Shown here: one piece after another, positions 10,295 through 18,776 of the stretch
Layout of the letters: each line of letters opens with the position of its first letter
Position numbering within the stretch: the first letter of the stretch is position 1
Source of the DNA: Nitrososphaeria archaeon
GTDB lineage: Archaea; Thermoproteota; Nitrososphaeria; Conexivisphaerales; DTJL01
DNA: 64,000 nt
Reading direction: 5' to 3'
NCBI GenBank assembly: GCA_029775965.1
Contig: JARVJU010000001.1
Coordinates: 62,001 to 126,000, forward strand
The notes under the pieces: model-generated
What the model was told of the DNA's origin: nothing
What the model saw: only the letters and a program-made list of their open reading frames with translations
Database searches by the model: none
Made by a program: the position numbers and the translations under genes

Positions 10295-10366
10295 CTTCTC
10301 TCACACAGACACTCATGGAGCTTTATTGAATTAGCAGCATTGCAGGAATTTATCCAAAATTAAAGA

Positions 10367-10380
10367 TGGGCCGGGGGAGA
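10367..10380. repeat. Putative attachment-site repeat (left copy), duplicate of the tRNA-Ile 3' end
   Basis: tgggccgggggaga, identical to 12027-12040 inside the tRNA-Ile gene. Confidence 0.75.
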
Positions 10381-10381
10381 C

Positions 10382-10404
10382 CTACCATCATTTGATGGTG
10401 GGCC
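10382..10404. repeat. Left arm of 23-bp inverted repeat
   Basis: accatcatttgatggtgggccgc; reverse complement matches 12005-12027 at 20/23. Confidence 0.75.
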
Positions 10405-10503
10405 GCGCCTTAAATGCAGAGGAAAACAAGAGGAATGTGAACAGGACAGATAACGGGACAAGGCCTTACCGCAGAGAATTTGGGGATTTGGTCTCAGTGG
10501 GAG

Positions 10504-11190
10504 CTAGAGCTTCCAGAAGTCTCCCGTGAGCCCCAGAGACTCGAAGTGTGCCTGAAGCTTATCCTTGGAGGGCCTTGAGTAGTCTAGATTCATCTTTGTG
10601 CTGTAAATTGGAAGGCTCAGTTTGATCGTCTGTTCGGGGGTGAGTGCTTCTCCGCCGCTTATTCCGACCCTCGATTTCCATTCATCAAGATGCTTTTGAG
10701 AACTGAAAAAGACCATATTGTTGGAGCATGTGTTGACTATGTCCTCCCACCATTTGGAAGCCGGTAGGGCCAGGTAGACGATTGCGTCCCTGGGGCTTGA
10801 GGAGACTACTTGCCTGCTTCTGATGTGAATCCGTATTTCCTCTGCGCAGTGATGACAGTACGAATTTACCTCCTCTTCCTTGTCGAGGGTCAAGTGCATG
10901 GCTATGGAATCCCAGGCACAGTTGGCGTAGTACGTCTTGCCCCCCGCTGAGACCCGGAACGGCGTGACGACACCTGAGAAGGGGAATGCCATGAGTATTC
11001 TCTGAGTTCCCCTGACAAGAGCGACATGATGTGCATCCTGAAGCTTAAGAAGGGCTTCGTAAGCGGAGGCCCTGTCGAGACCGAATTTTCGCATTATCTG
11101 CTCGACAACTGGTGGAGTCGTATTTTCTGCGATATGGTCGAAGATATACTTCCTGACCTCCGATACAATAGCGTCGGTTAGCCCGGGCAC
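10504..11190 (-). CDS. Alkylmercury (organomercurial) lyase MerB-like protein
   Basis: AFPFSGVVTPFRVSAGGKTYYANCAWDSIAMHL...YCHHCAEEIRI...WWEDIVNTCSNNMVFFSSQKHLDEW. The CxxD and the later Cys before VFFSS match the MerB catalytic Cys/Asp/Cys arrangement; N-terminal wHTH-like region as in MerB. GTG start. Confidence 0.75.
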   Translation of the reverse strand: MPGLTDAIVSEVRKYIFDHIAENTTPPVVEQIMRKFGLDRASAYEALLKLQDAHHVALVRGTQRILMAFPFSGVVTPFRVSAGGKTYYANCAWDSIAMHLTLDKEEEVNSYCHHCAEEIRIHIRSRQVVSSSPRDAIVYLALPASKWWEDIVNTCSNNMVFFSSQKHLDEWKSRVGISGGEALTPEQTIKLSLPIYSTKMNLDYSRPSKDKLQAHFESLGLTGDFWKL

Positions 11191-11212
11191 GTCTATAATT
11201 CACACCGACTCG

Positions 11213-11223
11213 ATATATATAAA
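11213..11223 (-). promoter_or_regulatory. Putative archaeal TATA box for the MerB-like gene
   Basis: Minus-strand tttatatatat about 25-35 nt upstream of the GTG start; a short or absent leader is implied. Confidence 0.5.
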
Positions 11224-11261
11224 GATTGAGAGTTGCCTGAGGGTGCGGCTAGCACTCCGTC

Positions 11262-11645
11262 TTAGGTGCCTATCTCGTCGGCGGCTTTGCTCGACCAACC
11301 TATGACTTGAGAACCCTTTGGCATTAACTCGTAACGCTTCCGTTCGCCTTCAGCGATAAGCCTGATGAGACCCCTTCCAACGAGATGTCCCAGCAGGTCT
11401 TGGCAGACGGACCAAGAGAGGTTCGCCCTGTACATGATTCGAGTAGGCCTCTCGGGGCCTTCCTTGACAGCCTCGAGTATGTCGAGCATCATTTCCTTTC
11501 TTGACCTCTTACGATAAAGCCTCTGCATGGGTTTCAGGACGCTCGAGAAGAAACATACAGAGGAGATTGTCCTCCAAAACGCCAGATTCGTCTCTCCGAT
11601 CGGAGACAAGCTCGGGACGATGATTGGGCAGGCCGATGCCTTCAT
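11262..11645 (-). CDS. Archaeal winged-HTH regulator; true start probably near 11530
   Basis: RKRSRKEMMLDILEAVKEGPERPTRIMYRANLSWSVCQDLLGHLVGRGLIRLIAEGERKRYELMPKG is a wHTH; the N-terminal ~35 residues of the ORF look non-coding. Confidence 0.7.
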   Translation of the reverse strand: MKASACPIIVPSLSPIGETNLAFWRTISSVCFFSSVLKPMQRLYRKRSRKEMMLDILEAVKEGPERPTRIMYRANLSWSVCQDLLGHLVGRGLIRLIAEGERKRYELMPKGSQVIGWSSKAADEIGT

Positions 11646-12004
11646 GAAGGGGGAGAGGAGCTTACAATATCAGCAGAACCAAGGCATGGAGGTGGACGTC
11701 GTGAGGAGGCTCAGGTTCGGATCAGGGTGAATAAGCAAGTTTGGGCTGGTGGCCTAGATTTTGCGGGTTTCGTCGAATTGATGTGCGGTGTAACTCAAGT
11801 AGCCACTCCGGGGACCCAAGCCGGATAAGGCTATTATTTGATACCTAGCCCTGTCTTTCAGAATCGGTGCGTGATGCGATTGCCGTCATCTACCAAAGCT
11901 TGCTACCCTAGAACCATCCGCATGGACATTGGTGCGTATATAGAGATCCAACGTAGTATTCGGCAGGATGACAGCTTCGAGTCAACTGTCGGACCCTGAA
12001 AAAT

Positions 12005-12027
12005 GCGGCCCACTAGCAAATGATTGT
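12005..12027. repeat. Right arm of 23-bp inverted repeat, abutting the tRNA-Ile 3' end
   Basis: gcggcccactagcaaatgattgt, inverted match to 10382-10404. Confidence 0.75.
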
Positions 12028-12118
12028 GGGCCGGGGGAGATTTGAACTCCTGACCTCGTGATTATCAGTCACGCGCTTTGGTCATTTTATACTTCTAACC
12101 ATGCTGAGCTACCGGCCC
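12027..12118 (-). tRNA. tRNA-Ile(GAU) with a 17-nt intron in the D-arm (12077-12093)
   Basis: Removing AGUAUAAAAUGACCAAA gives GGGCCGG UA GCUC AGCAUGGUUA GAGC G CGUGA CUGAUAA UCACG AGGUC AGGAG UUCAAAU CUCCC CCGGCCC A (75 nt cloverleaf). UGGUUA/UGACCA pairing forms a BHB-like motif around the splice sites. Confidence 0.9.
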
Positions 12119-12307
12119 CGACTCCCACCTTGAATAAAGTAAGTATAAGACTTTTATCAAACACTGAGGTGCATCTTTCGTTTAGAAAAATTTTCTATTC
12201 AAATAGCAATAGTCAGCATGCTTAACTGTAAATTTTAGCTGCAGCTTTTGCAATACGAAAGGCTATCAAAACAACTTTTTTAGAGGCATATACAGTCGGT
12301 GTGCCAA

Positions 12308-12380
12308 GGGCCGGTAGTTCAGTGGTAGTAACGTCCGCTTTGCAGGCGGAAGGTCCGGGGTTCAAATCCCCGCCGGTCCA
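12308..12380 (+). tRNA. tRNA-Ala(UGC)
   Basis: Acceptor GGGCCGG/CCGGUCC with G3:U70; anticodon arm UCCGC UUUGCAG GCGGA; T-arm CGGGG UUCAAAU CCCCG; discriminator A. Confidence 0.93.
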
Positions 12381-12761
12381 CTTCTATTCTGTATTAGATA
12401 GGACAGCATATGAACCATTTCGTAGCTATGATACATTTTTTATAGTTTGGGGGCATAGAAGCTTCATCCATTTCGCCACAGTATTACCTCTTCCAGCAAA
12501 GCATGCACCTGTGAAAACTTTCTGTCAAAGGTGCAGTAAGGGATATGGCACGATATTTTTTGTGACAAATTGCATTTGCAACAGGTATGAACAGAAGAGC
12601 TGGTTTATCAAATTACCGAATGCTTCATCAATCTGTCCATTTACTCAATAATAGTGAGAAGCTACAGACTGAGATATGCAAAAGATGTCACAGTGCTTCC
12701 ATAGAAGTCAAGTCAAGTAAAGTAATATAGCAGACAGAAGAGGCTGCCCAGAGAATCAATA

Positions 12762-13940
12762 TTGCTAGAGGAAAAAGCCTTTCGCTTCCTTTCCATATCA
12801 AGAATACTGAGAAGCATTACGCTTTCGTACTCCACCCTTGCTTTACCACTATACATGGAGGCATTGGGCTACAGCCCTGTAATTATAGGTTTGTCATTTC
12901 TAGGTATGACTGTATCCACTGTCTCTCTATTACTGTTCTACAGTTACCTAGGGGATAGAATAGGATATAGATTTGTACTCATAATAGCAGAATCCCTGCT
13001 GACATTTTCCGCTATTTTGCTTGCTTATACAAGCAACTTATCGATAATAATAGGTGCAGCTTCACTTGGAGGGTTTGGGGGTCAGGGAGCGGGAGGGATG
13101 AGAGGAGGTTTCGGACCAGGGTCTTCAGCCCTGGTAGCCTCACTCTACAAGGAGCAGAAGGAAAGGCTTAAGAGAATAAGCAGGCTCACGTTTATAGGAG
13201 GAATATCCTCTATAGCAGGTACAGGACTGCTCTCTCTTCATGGTCAGCTTTCTATACTGGAAGGCAATTTAGGTGCGTTTAGAATTCTGTATGCTGCATC
13301 TGCATGCATCGCTTTTGCTAGTGCAGTAATTCTGAGCTTTATTCATGAACCTCAAAGGCCAAAGAAACGCTCTATAATTCTTACAAGGCAAAGCAGTCTT
13401 TTCGTATCAAAAATAGCATTATCCAATTTTGCATCAGGTCTCGGTATAGGGCTTGCGATCCCTCTTTTGCCCCTGTGGTTCAGTGTGTTTTACAATTTTA
13501 CCCCTACTCAGATATCTGTGGTATTCACACTCTCTTCTCTTGCAAGTGCTGTAGCTTCTCTTTTTTCAAGCAGGTTTCCTTCCCCGATTATTAGTGCTTC
13601 TTTGACCAGGTTAATAAACGGACTGCTGTTAATAGCCATGGCATTCAGTCATCTTGGCTGGCTTTCAGCACTGCTTTATATTTTCAGAGGGATGAGTGCC
13701 GGGATAGGAGCTCCCAGCAGATCAGTCGTGACGTTGAGCGGAATAGGTGAAGATGAATTCGGTGCAGCAAGCAGTATCACTGCAATACCTACAAGATTAG
13801 CAATGGGTATTTCAGCTCTATCAGGCTACCTCATGCTCATTTCTCAGGAGCTGCCATTAGCTTTGGGTGGTGTACTTCAGGCTGCAGGAGGAGCATTATA
13901 CTACAGATTGCTCAAAGACTCCAGGACATCAGCAAAGTGA
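12762..13940 (+). CDS. MFS transporter
   Basis: About 12 hydrophobic segments; SYLGDRIGYRFVLI motif A-like loop. Confidence 0.85.
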   Translation: MLEEKAFRFLSISRILRSITLSYSTLALPLYMEALGYSPVIIGLSFLGMTVSTVSLLLFYSYLGDRIGYRFVLIIAESLLTFSAILLAYTSNLSIIIGAASLGGFGGQGAGGMRGGFGPGSSALVASLYKEQKERLKRISRLTFIGGISSIAGTGLLSLHGQLSILEGNLGAFRILYAASACIAFASAVILSFIHEPQRPKKRSIILTRQSSLFVSKIALSNFASGLGIGLAIPLLPLWFSVFYNFTPTQISVVFTLSSLASAVASLFSSRFPSPIISASLTRLINGLLLIAMAFSHLGWLSALLYIFRGMSAGIGAPSRSVVTLSGIGEDEFGAASSITAIPTRLAMGISALSGYLMLISQELPLALGGVLQAAGGALYYRLLKDSRTSAK

Positions 13941-13986
13941 ACTACCCCGCCCTTGCGGACGGGGTCTTCTTGCGAGATTAGATAAA
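13936..13986. repeat. 51-bp dispersed repeat with hairpin, copy 1
   Basis: agtgaactaccccgcccttgcggacggggtcttcttgcgagattagataaa, identical to 55303-55353; ACCCCG/CGGGGT stem. Overlaps the upstream MFS stop codon. Confidence 0.95.
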
Positions 13987-14009
13987 GTAATGAGGTAAAT
14001 GATTGAAGC

Positions 14010-14861
14010 TCAGCCCTGACTAGTTGTCCCTTGCTCTGTAGATTCTTCCCCCTGCTTTGCCATTTTGGTCAGGTCTTTTATACTGTATAAGCCGTATAAA
14101 GGCATGGAGTTGGTTACGCCTCCTGTAGGTATGTTTGAAGGTATTAATATCAGAGCATTTTTACCCTGCAAGCCGAGCTCATATATTATGTTCATCCATC
14201 TGAGCTGAAATGCTCTGTCGTTATTTTCATAAAGCTTTGCAGCCTCAACCATCTTGCCCGCAGCCTCATATTCCGCCAAAGCCAAGGTGACTCTAGCCCT
14301 TCTCTCCCTTTCAGCCTGAGCCTGCCTTGACATAGCTTCCTGCAGGGCTGGTGGTATACCTACGTCTCTTATTTCTACGGAAGTTACTTTTATCCCCCAT
14401 GCCTCCGTCTTGGAGTCTATTATGTTCCTAGCAATAGAACCAACCTTCTCCCTCTCTGTCAACAACTCATCGAATGTCGCTTGGCCTAATACCTCTCTCA
14501 GCGTTGTTTGGGCTGCCATCGAAGTGGCATTTAGATAGTTTTCAGCACCCAGCACCACTTTTTGAAGGTCAACAGGCTGAAAATACATAACAGCATCTAC
14601 TACAACTGGCACGTTATCCTTTGTTAAAGTCTGTTCTGTCTTGAACGAGACAACCTGCAGGCGTGTAGATATTATAAATGGAACCCTGCCTACGAACGGC
14701 ACAATATATATCACTCCTGGCCCCTTTAACCCTCTGTACCTGCCAAGCATAAGGTAAGGAGCTCTTTCCCACTCCTTCAGAATTCTTATCCCTCTTAAGA
14801 AAATCAGAAGGACGATAAGAACTATGAACACTTCTACAACTACAGTAGCTAAGTTAGCCAT
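14010..14861 (-). CDS. SPFH/band-7 stomatin-like protein (slipin)
   Basis: WERAPYLMLGRYRGLKGPGVIYIVPFV, VPVVVDAVMYFQPVD, SRQAQAERERRARV. Confidence 0.9.
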   Translation of the reverse strand: MANLATVVVEVFIVLIVLLIFLRGIRILKEWERAPYLMLGRYRGLKGPGVIYIVPFVGRVPFIISTRLQVVSFKTEQTLTKDNVPVVVDAVMYFQPVDLQKVVLGAENYLNATSMAAQTTLREVLGQATFDELLTEREKVGSIARNIIDSKTEAWGIKVTSVEIRDVGIPPALQEAMSRQAQAERERRARVTLALAEYEAAGKMVEAAKLYENNDRAFQLRWMNIIYELGLQGKNALILIPSNIPTGGVTNSMPLYGLYSIKDLTKMAKQGEESTEQGTTSQG

Positions 14862-14876
14862 AAATTCTTATAATAA

Positions 14877-16214
14877 TCACTTCCCTTTTACCTTTTCTAC
14901 TATCAACACAAGTCCTTCCCTTGCCAAGACCTTTACCTCATCTCCTGCATGTATGCTGCCAGAGCTGCTTTTAGCCTGCCAGACTATGCCAGATACTCTT
15001 ACAGTGCCAAGTGGATTTAATTCATCTATTGCAGTGCCTGTCTGCCCTATTATAGCCTCGGGACCTGTAACAGCTCTACGCATCCTTAGAGGTGTGAGGA
15101 TCCATCTTACGTAAAGCCCTATAGCTACTCCAGCAACAGCAACAGCAGCGATTATCACAGATGTTATATCGTTTATCGGCGAAGGCGAGTATTCCATATT
15201 ATAAGTCAGTAGTAAAACACCTATAGCACCAAGAATTATCCCACCCATCATGGCAAATCCATGGCCAAGCTTTAGTTCCAGTATTATCAGCACAGCGCTG
15301 ACTGCTAGTATCGCAAAGCCTAGTATTGAAGCACTTACCACTTCCGCCCCTACAAGTCCGGCTACTATTGCTATTATCCCTATAATGGTAAGTATCACTG
15401 TAGGATGATAAATATCAAGCACTATAGCGGTGATGCCTAGCAGCATCAGAATTCCATCGAGAGTGGTGTTGCTTAAAGCGCTGAGCAACTGCTCATACAG
15501 ATTCTCACTTATATTAACTGATGGCTGGTTTGAAATGCCCAGCTGTAGAAGAGCATCGTTCAATGATGGAGCAATTCCCTCTATGATATGATAGCTATAA
15601 GCTTCTTCAGCCGTGTAGGCTGTATCATACAGCACCATCTGCTCTGCCGCTGTAGTGTTCCTGTTATAATCCTGCGCAAGACCAACCATCAGTTTCAGCA
15701 TAGCAGCCTCTGTATGATTTTGCTCAAGTGCTGTTCCGCCAACAACTATAGGAGTGCTGGGTCCTATTACTGAGCCAGGCCCCATTATTATTTTATTGCT
15801 AGCCATGGCAATATAACTTCCAGCTGAAGCTGCCAGTTTCCCAGCAGGGACATAAGTATAAACAGGAATACCGCTTGAGTTGGCCTTTTGTATGGAGTTT
15901 ACAATTGAGAGCATATCGCTCAGAAGTCCTCCTGGTGTGTTCATATCAATAACTATAGCAGAAGCATTGCTCGCTATGGCCGAATCTACTGCGCGCTGCA
16001 TAAGAGCAGAAGATCCTGCATCAACAGGCACATCAAACCTTACAATAATAATATCTCTTGATTGAGCATAAGAGCTATAAGATATGTAACTGTTTACTGT
16101 AATACTAGCTAATAAAGCGATAATGAGCAAGGTCGTTCGATAAGTCATATGCCTGTGCATAACAATAGAATTCTTCGAGTTGCTATTATATCTTTGTGAA
16201 CTAACCACAAGCAT
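14877..16214 (-). CDS. NfeD-like ClpP-class membrane serine protease (stomatin operon partner)
   Basis: IDMNTPGGLLSDMLSIVNSIQ, SAGSYIAMASNKIIMGPGSVIG, TM region and C-terminal OB-like NfeD domain; adjacent to the stomatin gene. Confidence 0.9.
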   Translation of the reverse strand: MLVVSSQRYNSNSKNSIVMHRHMTYRTTLLIIALLASITVNSYISYSSYAQSRDIIIVRFDVPVDAGSSALMQRAVDSAIASNASAIVIDMNTPGGLLSDMLSIVNSIQKANSSGIPVYTYVPAGKLAASAGSYIAMASNKIIMGPGSVIGPSTPIVVGGTALEQNHTEAAMLKLMVGLAQDYNRNTTAAEQMVLYDTAYTAEEAYSYHIIEGIAPSLNDALLQLGISNQPSVNISENLYEQLLSALSNTTLDGILMLLGITAIVLDIYHPTVILTIIGIIAIVAGLVGAEVVSASILGFAILAVSAVLIILELKLGHGFAMMGGIILGAIGVLLLTYNMEYSPSPINDITSVIIAAVAVAGVAIGLYVRWILTPLRMRRAVTGPEAIIGQTGTAIDELNPLGTVRVSGIVWQAKSSSGSIHAGDEVKVLAREGLVLIVEKVKGK

Positions 16215-16268
16215 GGGCTTATGACATTGTAGACTGTTCCTTATTACGGACCAGGGCAGAAGACCACT

Positions 16269-16665
16269 TTATTCATCCTGTGGATTAAGCTCTTCCTGCT
16301 CTTGGATGTACCTCTGAATCGTCTCAGCTGAAACATCACTTGTAGTCCCCACGTAGTATGGCAGCAACAAGAGCAGACTGACACATCTTTTCTCTCAGCT
16401 CTTGGAACATCTTCTTCAGTCTCAGGCTGCTCACTCCCTTGAAGATCTTATCTTCACTATGTCTGTGGGTGAGTCTAGCATGTCCGCCTCGATGAACAGA
16501 TGGATATGATGGGCATCATCTTCTTCTCGATAATCTTGCATCACTTAGTGTCAGCTATCGTCTAGGGACTCCTTGACACTCCCGACAAGATAGGTTTGCG
16601 ATACTTGGCAACAAACTATGTATATGATAGTTGACGTTGAAGACTGCTGAACTCGCTCTCCACAT
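16269..16665 (-). pseudogene. Degenerate IS200/IS605 TnpA (Y1 HUH transposase)
   Basis: Minus-strand fragments across frames: SAVFNVNYHI, DDAHHIHLFIEADMLDSPTDIVKI (HUH motif), GVSSLRLKKMFQELREK, PYYVGTTSDVSAETIQRYIQEQEELNPQDE*. Confidence 0.8.
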
Positions 16666-16683
16666 ACGCTTAATAACATATAT

Positions 16684-17090
16684 GTGCTGTATATGTATAC
16701 ATCTATGCTCTCAGCCTTCAGATACAGGCTCTATTCAGCAGCAGAGCAGGAGAAGCGGCTCAATCGCTCCCTGCTCCTCCTCTGCAACCTCTACAACGAC
16801 TTGAAGGCTGAAGAGATTAGAAGGTATAGAGAAGAGCATATGTATGTCTACATCTCTGACAACGTTCAGGAGGCTTGCAATTGAGTTTCGCAAGCACAAT
16901 GATGAACTCCAGACAATCTACTCTCAGGTTGTTCAGAATGTAGGTGACAGAATCTATAGGCATTCAAGAACTTCTTCGAGGGAAGGGCAAGGTTCCCGAA
17001 ATGGAAGAAGCAACATAATTACAACTCTCTCTCCTATCCACAAATCTGAAGCATCACTAGAAGGTGTTGTCATCAGACCTGCTAAGTGAA
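16684..17090 (+). pseudogene. TnpB (IS605 OrfB) N-terminal fragment, frameshifted
   Basis: MLSAFRYRLYSAAEQEKRLNRSLLLLCNLYNDLKAEEIRRYREEH, then +frame SLTTFRRLAIEFRKHNDELQTIYSQVVQNVGDRIYR, then AFKNFFEGRARFPKWKKQHNYNSLSYPQ. Confidence 0.85.
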
Positions 17091-17114
17091 AATGATACAC
17101 AACAAATGCTGAAG

Positions 17115-17640
17115 CATGCAAACCATCCCATGATCAGGGCATTCGTGTCTCTATCGGATGAAGTTGGGCAGAGATCTCCGAGTAGTAGAGGGTAGGGATG
17201 GTGGCTCCTACGGCGAATAGGCCGCTGAAGCCCTCCCCAAGAGGCTTGTAGGTCTTCTTCCAGATGGCTGGGCTTGTGATATTGGCCAATTCCACTGCAC
17301 TCCAAAGCTTGTTGCAAGCTTCGTTGAGCCGTTGGTTTGCCCTGAGGATGCTGTAGATGTTGAGCCATTCTGCTTCAGGCGTGTTGGAAGAAAATTTTTC
17401 TTTGGAACCCCCCGCTAGGTCGTTGAGAGGTTTTCTAACTTACTGTCGGATGAATCGTTCGCCTGACCTCAGGAGTTTCTCTTCGACTTCGAGCAGATGT
17501 TGTCTTATTTCCTGAGCGCCAGCTGGATACGGTAGAAACTGACTGTGTATGTCGAAACCCCGCCTCAACAAAGATTCACCGTGGTCGTCCCTATCGGGGC
17601 TTACACCGCAATTACTTAAATGCATGGTAACCATTAGATC
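17115..17640 (-). pseudogene. Frameshifted ORF of unknown family
   Basis: Two minus-strand frames read as protein-like: GFDIHSQFLPYPAGAQEIRQHLLEVEEKLLRSGERFIRQ and EAEWLNIYSILRANQRLNEACNKLWSAVELANITSPAIWKKTYKPLGEGFSGLFAVGATIPTLYYSEISAQLHPIETRMP. Confidence 0.5.
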
Positions 17641-17746
17641 AAACAGCTAGGTTCGCTGTATGCCTTCAGAATCTTAATAAGGGCAAGCTCCATACAGAGC
17701 GTGTAAAGGGAACAATTGATATATTCCTGGGCGCGGAGGTTAATAC

Positions 17747-18772
17747 ATGACGCTAGAAATCTTTGCTGATGACTTGCATGAGGGTCGTTGGTTCGCAAGC
17801 CTATCGCCTCGCTTGTCGAACGTCAAGATAAAACCGATTGCAAAAAGAAGAAGCAATCCTCCGTATGTCGAACGTCTTCTTAGGTATGACAGACCAGACA
17901 TTATACTCGTGTCTGAAGGGGAACCCAGACTCGTGGTAGAAAAGACAAGGGAGGTCCCCACAGGGCATAATGTTGGTCAAAGATTCGCACGATTCGCTAA
18001 CGCAGTCGAAGAGAAAGTCATGGTTGTGTTCTTTCTTCCCTTTAAAGCCATGAAACATGGGTCATATGCTGGGATATGCTATATTCCTGCAAGGCTTTTC
18101 TTAGCGCTTGAAAAGATGGAGGAGATACACGGCATCCCTGTCCTTGCTATCAACTGGCCGTGTGATAAAGACGGCGAATTGATAGGGGACGGTTCTCAAG
18201 ATGCTGATATGCGACGGCTTGTCCATGAACTTATTCAAAGTGAATTTGATTACGGAAACGAGGTTATCAAAGAATTACGCCAGACGATGAGACGTAGTAG
18301 GAATGAGAGAATCAGAGAGCAACCTGACACAGCGGAACCTCCGCCTACTGTCAAATTCATTGATACAGAAGGTTACATAGGACAACTAAGAGGACAATTT
18401 GGAAATGAGATTAATGTGGTTCCTGACAGCTTCCATAGAAGGCCAAGAACATTGATTTACCAGCTGGGTATGACGCCAGCAAAGTGCCGCAGGGAGGATC
18501 CATACACAGGGACGCAGTTCATCTACGATTACATATGGTGCAGAAATGGTCCACATCCTTCTGAGAAGCATACAAACTTGGTTCTTGCTGTCCCGCTCGT
18601 TTCCAAGAGACGTTGGATAGAAGCAAATCCGAACGACCCCACTAGGAAGAGTGCTGTTTACTATGCGACGGCCAACCTCATAATTCTGAAAGATGGGTTA
18701 ATTGCGTGCAACACCCTGGTCGGGCCAAGGTCTACCTCAATCCTAGGACTAAATCGATTCATCAAGGGCTAA
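17747..18772 (+). CDS. Putative restriction endonuclease, PD-(D/E)XK-like
   Basis: RPDIILVSEGEPRLVVEKTREVPTGHNVGQRFARFANAVEEKV resembles a D...ExT/K nuclease core; located in an R-M island. Confidence 0.6.
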   Translation: MTLEIFADDLHEGRWFASLSPRLSNVKIKPIAKRRSNPPYVERLLRYDRPDIILVSEGEPRLVVEKTREVPTGHNVGQRFARFANAVEEKVMVVFFLPFKAMKHGSYAGICYIPARLFLALEKMEEIHGIPVLAINWPCDKDGELIGDGSQDADMRRLVHELIQSEFDYGNEVIKELRQTMRRSRNERIREQPDTAEPPPTVKFIDTEGYIGQLRGQFGNEINVVPDSFHRRPRTLIYQLGMTPAKCRREDPYTGTQFIYDYIWCRNGPHPSEKHTNLVLAVPLVSKRRWIEANPNDPTRKSAVYYATANLIILKDGLIACNTLVGPRSTSILGLNRFIKG

Positions 18773-18776
18773 GAAT

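Larger units (their letters stand above)
10367..12026. mobile_element. Putative tRNA-Ile-integrated mini-element (~1.66 kb), integrase not recognised
   Basis: 14-bp direct repeat of the tRNA 3' end at both edges; 23-bp imperfect inverted repeats just inside (10382-10404 vs 12005-12027, 3 mismatches); visibly higher G+C than flanks; MerB-like and wHTH genes inside. Confidence 0.6.

Noticed and set aside
11735-12000. Remnant integrase within the tRNA-integrated element
   Set aside because: Translated all frames by eye; no tyrosine-recombinase R..HxxR..Y signature found.
12301-12651. 116-aa ORF starting in the tRNA-Ala gene
   Set aside because: Its N-terminus is translated tRNA (…VVVTSALQAEGPGFKSPPV); no coding features downstream.
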